A stretch of DNA of 39,653 nt from Rheinheimera sp. 1928-s. Lineage in GTDB: Bacteria; Pseudomonadota; Gammaproteobacteria; Enterobacterales; Alteromonadaceae. Below the pieces are notes generated by a model. It was not told where the DNA came from, searched no databases, and worked only from the letters and a program-made list of their open reading frames with translations. Below, one piece after another: positions 34,105 to 39,653 of the stretch; positions within the stretch are counted from its first letter, which is position 1; every line of letters begins with the position of its first letter. Made by a program: the position numbers and the translations under genes. The stretch is from positions 44,354 through 84,006 of the forward strand of contig NZ_JARIXP010000003.1 of NCBI RefSeq assembly GCF_029269265.1, written 5' to 3'.

Positions 34105-35082
34105 TTATTCTTTATCTTTGTCCTGCCGCTTTTGTTCCACTTGCTCAAATAACTGCTGCAAGTCCTGTTCATACTGCTGCATAGTTTTGCCCTGTCCCAA
34201 ATAAAAAGGTAAAGGCAAGATACGCGGATCGTAACGCAAGCTGCGATCAAAAGGCGATGGTGGTGTCAGTAAACTGGCCCATTGGCCTGAAGTTGCCAAT
34301 AACGCTACAGCCAAAGCTACAGCTGTCTGAGCACGCAACGACCAGTGGGTTGCCAGCCAAAAATTACCACTAAACAATGCAAACAGGATCACAGTGTAGC
34401 CAACAACTTCCACCACCTGAGCCACACTTGAACCATCCAGATTAAAGCCCAGCCAATAACAAATAGCCCCCCACAAAGCACTGGCAGCGACAGCAGCATA
34501 AGTCAGGCTTAACTGAGGTAAAAAATGACTTTCTTGCTGGTTAAAACGGCTCCACAACGCCAGAATGGCAGGCCAGATACAAAACAACAGCAAATTCCTT
34601 GGAATATCCAGCAATCGTGCTGGCCACAGCTGTTCCAGCTGCTTTGGCAATGTCAGCCAGATTTCCACCACCTGATCGGCAGCCAGTATCAGGGCAAACA
34701 ACAGGATAAAAGCCCAATGCCCCATAGCCTGTAATCTTTGCCCCATCACACTGAATGGCAACGTCTCAGCCACAGGGTGGGCATCGTCATACAATCGCAG
34801 TGCCTGCTCACCCAGCCAACAGATTTCACCTGAGCGCAGTGGCTCTTTAGCTACCACAGCTTTGCGTCCGGAGACAAAACTGCCATTGACTGAGCTTAAA
34901 TCCTCAAGCCACCAGTAACCTTCTTCATCTTGTTGCAGCATGGCATGATAAGGACAAACGTGTTTATTAAATAAAATCACGTCATTATCAAAAGCCCGGC
35001 CAAGACGCACCTGATGTTGCAAAAACTTGTGCCGCTCAGTGACTTTTTGCTGCTTATTCAGTACTTCCACTATTACTGCCAT
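34105..35082 (-). CDS. FHA-domain membrane protein
   Basis: A 325-residue protein. Residues about 5-98 form an FHA domain (RLGRAFDNDVIL, then LEDLSSVNGSFVSG), with the conserved Gly28-Arg29 and Asn66 present. The usual SRxH motif reads CPYH (43-46), so the Ser and Arg that hold phosphothreonine are replaced. Then come about five to six membrane helices (around 121-140, 160-180, 193-212, 222-240 and 246-265) and a C-terminal cytoplasmic or periplasmic tail with a coiled region (QQYEQDLQQLFEQVEQ). The start overlaps the end of the protease gene by 10 bp, so the two are coupled. Function unknown; a sensor or scaffold role is possible. Confidence 0.8.
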   Translation of the reverse strand: MAVIVEVLNKQQKVTERHKFLQHQVRLGRAFDNDVILFNKHVCPYHAMLQQDEEGYWWLEDLSSVNGSFVSGRKAVVAKEPLRSGEICWLGEQALRLYDDAHPVAETLPFSVMGQRLQAMGHWAFILLFALILAADQVVEIWLTLPKQLEQLWPARLLDIPRNLLLFCIWPAILALWSRFNQQESHFLPQLSLTYAAVAASALWGAICYWLGFNLDGSSVAQVVEVVGYTVILFALFSGNFWLATHWSLRAQTAVALAVALLATSGQWASLLTPPSPFDRSLRYDPRILPLPFYLGQGKTMQQYEQDLQQLFEQVEQKRQDKDKE

Positions 35083-36326
35083 ACCACAGCTCCAATAAAC
35101 TTACGGCTGAACTCTAAAGCGATTTGTTGATCCACTCCTGCTAAGGTGAAGTGGCTGATCACGCCTTGTTGCTGGTGGTCCATAGAAGCTGAAATATAAG
35201 CTACATCAAAAAGTTGCGGATAATTACGATAGGCTCTGATACAAAATATTGCCTTAGCATGCTGCCCTTCGACCGGGCTTACCAACTGGTTCTGGCAGGA
35301 GAAAGCCGTAACATCATCTTCGCCTGCGCTGTTATCGGCATTCATCTGGCTAATACTGAACTGATAACGGCGGAAAAACTGCAGTGGATGTAAGTCTTTG
35401 GCCTGGATCCATTCAAACTGCATTTCAATGCGGCCTGTACTGAATTCTGACGATAAAAAGATTTCTTCCGGTTGATTACAAAAGGCATTCACCCTTTTGA
35501 TATCGTCTTTGTCTTTCTCCACATTGGACATACCCCAGCAGCGGATAAAAGGCACAATTTCGTCCGGCACTGTGGCAGGGCCAAAGTTTTTCAGTTGCCA
35601 GTCGGCCTGCAAAATTTGCTGAAACATGCGCTGCTGGTTACCGATCAATTGCTGCTGAATATCCAGTTTTAAGTCAGCCACTACAGCTTTTTCCAGCAGC
35701 GCTTTTAAAGCAGCCGCAGGGACTAAAAAACCTAAATCATTACCAGCAGAAGCTACGTTCACTCCAATCACTTCGCCGGCGTCATTGACCGCCGGGCCAC
35801 CACTCATGCCACTGTTAATAGCACCGGTAAAATGAATGCGAGGGTAAAAGCTGTGTTTTTGCAGGCCATTGTATGTACCTGGTACAACAATTAAGCCTAA
35901 ATCATGCGGGTTTCCCAGTGAATACACTGTCGCCCCTTGCACTGGTGTTTGCTGTTGTAGCCGGAAACTTTTGGCCGCTTTGTAGTCAGTTTTTAGCAAA
36001 GCCAAATCGTTAACCACATCCACAGCTACTATTTCGAGTGCGCCTTTTTGCTGATTTTGCGCCAGAAACTCCAACTGATACTTTTGCGGAAACAACACAG
36101 CTTCGGACACCACATGGTAGTTAGTGACCACCAGATCCGAGTCTGCCAGCAAAAAGCCACTGCCTATAGCCGACTTAGCGCCTGAAGCATGTTCCAGCAC
36201 TTTAATTTGCAACAAAGCGTCAGCGTAATCGGCAAATACTTTTTCTGCCACAGCAGCGCTGTAGCTTTGCGCTGACCAACAGCACAGAACCAGCCACACC
36301 AGGCTGGTCCATGTTTTTCTCAGCAT
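35073..36326 (-). CDS. trypsin-like serine protease with a novel C-terminal region
   Basis: A 417-residue protein. The ATG at 36326 is used, with AAAGGA just upstream; a TTG at 36341 is in frame but unlikely. A signal peptide (about 1-24) directs it to the periplasm. Residues about 30-220 are a trypsin-like/DegP-type catalytic domain with His71 in TNYHVV, Asp107 in VNDLALL and Ser175 in NSGMSGGP. No PDZ domain follows. Instead, residues about 220-417 are an unrecognised region with several cysteines and a beta-rich look. It is the middle gene of a CnoX-protease-FHA operon. Confidence 0.85.
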   Translation of the reverse strand: MLRKTWTSLVWLVLCCWSAQSYSAAVAEKVFADYADALLQIKVLEHASGAKSAIGSGFLLADSDLVVTNYHVVSEAVLFPQKYQLEFLAQNQQKGALEIVAVDVVNDLALLKTDYKAAKSFRLQQQTPVQGATVYSLGNPHDLGLIVVPGTYNGLQKHSFYPRIHFTGAINSGMSGGPAVNDAGEVIGVNVASAGNDLGFLVPAAALKALLEKAVVADLKLDIQQQLIGNQQRMFQQILQADWQLKNFGPATVPDEIVPFIRCWGMSNVEKDKDDIKRVNAFCNQPEEIFLSSEFSTGRIEMQFEWIQAKDLHPLQFFRRYQFSISQMNADNSAGEDDVTAFSCQNQLVSPVEGQHAKAIFCIRAYRNYPQLFDVAYISASMDHQQQGVISHFTLAGVDQQIALEFSRKFIGAVVWQ

Positions 36327-36349
36327 AGGGAGTCCTTTCAAACAATGAA

Positions 36350-37195
36350 TTAATACAAAAGGCTATAGAGTTTACGTCTGTAGCTGGAGGCTAAAGGCTC
36401 ACCTTTGGGTAAAGTAGCCAGAATATCCAGATAGAGCTTTTTCGCCTCACCAAAGTTCAGATCCTGTTTTAATATCTCAAAAAGCAAAGCCAAAGCCTCA
36501 GCAGAACGTTGCACCTGATGGTACTGCACTGCAAGTTGTTGTTGCAGCTCTTTATTGTCAGGATCTGTGACTAAAGCCTGTTCCAGTGCTTTTACTTCAG
36601 GGCTGTCTGCGGCCTGTTGCGCTAATTCCAGACGGGCTTTAACACTCTGATACAACGCATCCTGATCGGCCATTAATACAGTAGCCAGGGCTTTTTCAGC
36701 GGCATCCAACTGCCCCAGCTCCACTTGCACCAACGCCAGTTGTAAGCGGATATCCACCCGATCACTTGCCAGCTCATTCGCCTCTTTTAACAAAGGATAA
36801 GCTTCAGTCCAGTTTTGCTGTTCCAGTAAAGGCATAGCCTGCTGCAGCAACATATCTTGCGGCTTAGGTAAAAAAGCACTCAGACGCTGCAAAATAGCCT
36901 GTTCAGGTTCTTCACCCGCAAAACCATCGACTGGCTGACCTTCTTTAATAAAGAGGACTGTAGGCACAGAACGCACACCAAAATGAGCGGCGAGTTGCTG
37001 CTCCTGATCACAATCCACCACAGCCAGCGTCAGCGCATCCGGATAATTTTGGGCAATACGCTGCAAAACAGGGCCTAAATTTAAGCAAGCCGGGCTGCGC
37101 TCTGAGTAAAAATAAAACAGCACAGGCTGGGCAAACGACAGCTCTAACAGTTCACGGACATTTTCTATAGTAACGGGCTTGATATTAGCTGACAC
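36350..37195 (-). CDS. cnoX: thioredoxin-fold chaperone CnoX (YbbN)
   Basis: A 281-residue cytoplasmic protein. The N-terminal thioredoxin domain (about 1-110) has VLFYFYSERSPACLNLGPVL, with the active site reduced to SPAC (34-37), the SxxC form found in E. coli CnoX, so it is not a classical disulfide reductase. VVDCDQEQQLAAHFGVRSVPTV and FIKEGQPVDGFAGEEPE follow the E. coli pattern closely. A TPR-like helical half (about 110-281) completes it. CnoX hands substrates to GroEL/DnaK, particularly under oxidation. The start is a GTG with AGGTGA before it. It appears to head the operon with the protease and FHA genes, 23 bp upstream of the protease. Confidence 0.93.
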   Translation of the reverse strand: MSANIKPVTIENVRELLELSFAQPVLFYFYSERSPACLNLGPVLQRIAQNYPDALTLAVVDCDQEQQLAAHFGVRSVPTVLFIKEGQPVDGFAGEEPEQAILQRLSAFLPKPQDMLLQQAMPLLEQQNWTEAYPLLKEANELASDRVDIRLQLALVQVELGQLDAAEKALATVLMADQDALYQSVKARLELAQQAADSPEVKALEQALVTDPDNKELQQQLAVQYHQVQRSAEALALLFEILKQDLNFGEAKKLYLDILATLPKGEPLASSYRRKLYSLLY

Positions 37196-37215
37196 AACTC
37201 ACCTATTTTTATGCA

Positions 37216-37233
37216 AACCGGACAGCTCCGGTT
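37216..37233. promoter_or_regulatory. small hairpin upstream of cnoX
   Basis: AACCGGA and TCCGGTT form a perfect 7-bp stem with a 4-nt loop, in the presumed cnoX leader 21 bp before the GTG start. On the plus strand it is followed by TT only. It may also mark the 3' end of the gene at 37412. Confidence 0.3.
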
Positions 37234-37411
37234 TTATGGAATGCTTTGAACCACTATGTGGCCGGGACCTTAGATTTGCAAGTCGGGGCTGAGCCGGGAA
37301 TTGTGAGTATGGCTGCCAAATAGATTCACGAATTGGCTTTTGATAAGGCCAGGGGATACTAACTCAACGAATACCTGACCGACTTAGTGCACCTTACAAC
37401 ACTCAGGCTCG

Positions 37412-37723
37412 CTATCCCTTATGTTGTTCCTTTCCAGTATTTGTATCACTAAAAAACAACCTAACAAGTATTTTCTCAAACCCATAAAAACACAGATTTA
37501 ACACCACAAATAACCCCAAAATCACTCCAAGCCAAATAAACCCTATTTCTGGTGGGTTCTCAATGGCGGGGAGACCTAACTCGGAACGACGATCTATAAG
37601 TGAATTGACGAAATACAACTTTAGTAACTGCCAAAAGAAAAGAAAACCAGCCAAAATGTAAGAGGACCTTACCCTGTATTTACGCACCAGTTGGCTGAAC
37701 TCTTGAAGTGTCATTGATTGCAT
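37412..37723 (-). CDS. hypothetical two-helix membrane protein
   Basis: A 103-residue protein with two membrane helices (around 22-42 and 61-83), a short basic N-terminus (RKYRVRSS) and a charged tail ending KEQHKG. I do not recognise a family. It begins MQSMTLQEF with a second ATG three codons in. Base composition is AT-richer than its neighbours, which could mean recent acquisition. It may be an orphan gene; the frame is clean and hydrophobicity is coherent, but no homologue can be named. Confidence 0.5.
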   Translation of the reverse strand: MQSMTLQEFSQLVRKYRVRSSYILAGFLFFWQLLKLYFVNSLIDRRSELGLPAIENPPEIGFIWLGVILGLFVVLNLCFYGFEKILVRLFFSDTNTGKEQHKG

Positions 37724-37990
37724 ATCTTGTCCCTAAGAAACTCGTTATAACGCAGCAGTAAAAGGATACCAGACTAATACCAATGTGCCTGTATTCCAAT
37801 GATTTCTTACGAAATCACTAAAACTCGTGCGAAAGAAATCTGTAGGTAGCTCACTCTTTACTACCAATGATTAAAAGCCTCTACCAATTACGGGCACCAA
37901 ATCCCTAATGAGGCCTGCTAAAACTGTTCAACAGCTCATGTTATCGCACTGCTGCAGCGACACTTTTTTGTGTCAGGCCAGAAAAAGCGT

Positions 37991-38050
37991 TACTCGCCAC
38001 CTTCCCTGGCGCTCACCTTGCGGGCCAATGCTGCGCATTGTTCACAAAAC
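37991..38050 (+). repeat. degenerate unit of the intergenic repeat family
   Basis: TACTCGCCACC, TTCCCTGGCGCTCACC, TGCGGGCCA and TTCACAAAAC align with the corresponding parts of the next unit. It differs by several substitutions and a short deletion in the middle. Confidence 0.65.
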
Positions 38051-38148
38051 ATCAGGGATGATGTGAGTGAAAAACATTCCAGATGTTTTTGTATTCGCCG
38101 CCATCCCTGGCGCTCACCCTTACGGGCCATCGTCGCTGCGCTCCAATG
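38051..38148 (+). repeat. intergenic repeat unit 1
   Basis: Begins ATCAGGGATGATGTGAG, contains an 8-bp-stem hairpin AAAAACAT-TCCAG-ATGTTTTT (38070-38090), then TATTCGCCGCCATCCCTGG and ends CTCCAATG. Nearly identical to unit 2 over 98 bp. Confidence 0.85.
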
Positions 38149-38202
38149 CTCACAAAACGGCAGGACAGCCGTTTTGCACAGCTTTAGCTGCCGAAGGCGA
38201 AC

Positions 38203-38299
38203 ATCAGGGACGATGTGAGTAAAAAACATTCCAGATGTTTTTGTATTCGCCGCCATCCCTGGCGCTCACCCTGCGGGCCATCGTCGCTGCGCTCCAATG
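38203..38299 (+). repeat. intergenic repeat unit 2
   Basis: A 97-bp near copy of unit 1 starting ATCAGGGACGATGTGAG and ending CTCCAATG, 152 bp after unit 1. The hairpin recurs at 38222-38242. The spacer between units (38149-38202) holds its own hairpin AAAACGG/CCGTTTT. Confidence 0.85.
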
Positions 38300-38302
38300 T
38301 TC

Positions 38303-38323
38303 AAAAACATTCCAGATGTTTTT
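38303..38323 (+). repeat. third copy of the repeat hairpin
   Basis: The same hairpin (AAAAACAT, TCCAG loop, ATGTTTTT) appears alone after unit 2. With its T run it resembles a small rho-independent terminator. Confidence 0.8.
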
Positions 38324-38575
38324 GTCGACTTTCGTCGATTATTCCCTTAAATTAGCCATCAAGCCTGCTAAATAAAACATAAAAACGACCACTGAGTCGG
38401 ATCCATACCTCAAGGTATACAGGCACATAGTTTTGACAGACCCCTTACTCTGTCCGTCCACGTAAAAGAAAATTTATGCTGTTCTGCGCAAGCTGAGCAG
38501 TGATTTTTGCTTTGAGCTCAATTGCGCCCGCAATAGGGCTTAAAGTTCGCACGTGCAAACTATGAGACCTGAACA

Positions 38576-39653
38576 ATGACAAGCCAAAACACCCAACCAG
38601 AACTGCTGTCTGGTGGAGCCATGCTGATCCGCGCCTTAGCTGACGAAGGCGTAGAGTATGTGTATGGTTACCCCGGCGGTGCCGTGTTACACATTTACGA
38701 TGCCATGTTTCAACAGCATCAGGTGAAACACGTGCTGGTCCGCCATGAGCAAGCCGCGACCCATATGGCGGACGCCTACGCAAGAGCAAGCGGCAAAGCT
38801 GGTGTAGTGCTCGTTACCTCCGGCCCTGGTGCTACTAATGCGGTTACCGGCATAGCCACAGCCTATATGGATTCTATTCCTATGGTGGTGATCTGTGGTC
38901 AGGTGATGAGCCATCTGATTGGCGACGACGCCTTTCAGGAAACCGATATGCTGGGTATTTCCCGCCCTATTGTGAAACACAATATGTCGGTACGCTGCCC
39001 TGAAGATATTCCGTATTTAGTGAAAAAAGCCTTTTATATAGCGCAAAGCGGCCGTCCTGGTCCTGTGGTATTGGATATTCCAAAGGATATGACTATCCCA
39101 AGCCAGAAGTTCCCTTACGACTATCCAAAAGATATTAAGCTGCGCTCTTACAACCCGAACGCTAAAGGCCATCCGGGCCAGATTAAAAAAGCCCTGACCA
39201 CTTTATTAGCGGCAAAAAAACCTGTGTTGTATGCAGGAGGTGGCGTGATTTTAGGCCGGGCTTCAGACGAGCTGACAGTGCTCGCCCGCAAGCTGAATTT
39301 ACCAGTCACCAACACATTAATGGGCTTAGGTGCTTATCCGGCGTCCGATCCGCAGTTTATTGGCATGTTGGGTATGCACGGTAGTTATGAAGCCAATCAG
39401 GTGATGCATAACGCCGACGTGATTTTTGCCGTAGGGGCGCGTTTTGACGATCGTGTCACCAACGCCACCAAAAAATTCTGCCCCAATGCGACCATTATTC
39501 ATATCGACATTGACCCGGCCAGCATCTCCAAAACCATTAATGCGCATATTCCTATTGTGGGTTTAGTAAAACCTGTACTGCAGGAAATGCTGCATCAATT
39601 GGAGAAAAACAAAGGCGAACTGGATCAGGACGCTTTAGGTCAATGGTGGCAGC
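38576..39653 (+). CDS. ilvI: acetolactate synthase (AHAS) large subunit, N-terminal part
   Basis: The frame runs from the ATG at 38576 to the window end (359 codons); the 3' part is missing. AHAS condenses two pyruvates, or pyruvate and 2-ketobutyrate, in valine, leucine and isoleucine synthesis. [20 protein letters not shown] and [19 protein letters not shown] carry the ThDP-activating glutamate (Glu58), and [35 protein letters not shown] and [10 protein letters not shown] are hallmarks of AHAS. The GDG ThDP motif lies downstream. The sequence resembles the IlvI/IlvB type; choosing between them needs the rest and the following small subunit. The ribosome binding site is weak (GAG at about -10). 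Confidence 0.93.
   Translation, partial: MTSQNTQPELLSGGAMLIRALADEGVEYVYGYPGGAVLHIYDAMFQQHQVKHVLVRHEQAATHMADAYARASGKAGVVLVTSGPGATNAVTGIATAYMDSIPMVVICGQVMSHLIGDDAFQETDMLGISRPIVKHNMSVRCPEDIPYLVKKAFYIAQSGRPGPVVLDIPKDMTIPSQKFPYDYPKDIKLRSYNPNAKGHPGQIKKALTTLLAAKKPVLYAGGGVILGRASDELTVLARKLNLPVTNTLMGLGAYPASDPQFIGMLGMHGSYEANQVMHNADVIFAVGARFDDRVTNATKKFCPNATIIHIDIDPASISKTINAHIPIVGLVKPVLQEMLHQLEKNKGELDQDALGQWWQ

Larger units (their letters stand above)
37724..38575. other. repeat-rich intergenic region before the acetolactate synthase gene
   Basis: About 850 bp without a supportable gene. It contains hairpins GATTTC-TTAC-GAAATC (37801-37816) and GACAC-TTTTTT-GTGTC (37959-37974), the repeat cluster at 37991-38323, and a leader region from about 38340 with hairpins ATACCT/AGGTAT, GACAGA/TCTGTC and GCCC/GGGC. 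I looked for a leader peptide rich in Ile, Leu or Val and found none. TTGACA at 38433 has no matching -10. Confidence 0.6.

Noticed and set aside
37970-38256. Two overlapping open frames of 82 and 88 codons, one on each strand
   Set aside because: They lie inside the intergenic repeat cluster, their translations repeat the same segments, and neither has a ribosome binding site.
38433-38438. TTGACA as the -35 box of an ilv promoter
   Set aside because: No -10-like hexamer occurs 16-18 bp downstream.
38401-38575. Leader peptide attenuator for the acetolactate synthase gene
   Set aside because: Short frames here contain no run of Ile, Leu or Val codons, and no hairpin with a T tract lies just before the start.
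38562-38579. Five-codon frame (MRPEQ) whose stop overlaps the acetolactate synthase ATG
   Set aside because: It is too short to distinguish from chance and has no ribosome binding site.

Overview
The window looks like a chromosomal segment of an aquatic, chemotactic gammaproteobacterium close to Rheinheimera, Alteromonas or Shewanella. This rests on the gene set and protein style (ArgA of the fused kinase-GNAT type, biosynthetic SpeA with SpeE, CnoX, YgiB/YgiC, a TonB-dependent receptor locus with a tryptophan-halogenase-like gene) and on moderate GC content. No database search was possible. There are no rRNA or tRNA genes, CRISPR arrays, phage genes or transposase genes. Both edges cut genes: an M13 peptidase at the left and an acetolactate synthase large subunit at the right.

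Layout. (1) 1-2782, minus strand: PepO-like lipoprotein peptidase, then an orphan pair consisting of a flagellin-like protein and a FlaF-like protein. (2) 2942-12357: a starch/maltodextrin locus. A GH31 and a GH13 enzyme are translationally coupled on the minus strand. They are divergent from a TonB-dependent receptor followed by a flavin-dependent halogenase-like gene. The 441-bp divergent region carries two perfect palindromes sharing the core ATACGTAT, the likely operators of a LacI-type regulator encoded elsewhere. A small DCC-family protein converges on this locus. (3) 12412-17591: a chemoreceptor, a DUF350/YgiB/YgiC operon and an SGNH-type lipoprotein. (4) 17893-24522: argA, a short GlpD-like flavoprotein, a DUF1272 zinc-cluster protein, a coiled-coil protein, the proBA operon and an OmpA-type lipoprotein. 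(5) 24622-29144: an EamA transporter whose ribosome binding site lies inside a structured hairpin, a hypothetical anchored protein, and divergent speE and speA. (6) 29273-32288: two tandem YihG-like acyltransferases overlapping a YbdG/MscM-type mechanosensitive channel. (7) 32285-37723: a class I methyltransferase, a single-domain response regulator, a likely operon of CnoX, a trypsin-like protease and an FHA membrane protein, and a two-helix membrane orphan. (8) 37724-38575: a repeat-rich intergenic region, then ilvI/ilvB.

The biochemical themes are glucan capture and breakdown, arginine, proline and polyamine synthesis from glutamate and arginine, and envelope maintenance. Genes are packed tightly: four of seven convergent pairs overlap at their stop codons. 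A GGGTCAGATCACATT palindrome occurs twice, as expected for REP/REPIN elements, and a separate repeat family forms a cluster before the ilv gene with a diverged relative near proB.

The points most worth a second look are the orphan flagellin-like/FlaF pair, the CnoX-protease-FHA operon (whose FHA domain lacks the usual Ser-Arg pair), the hairpin over the EamA start, the LacI-type operators and the repeat families.
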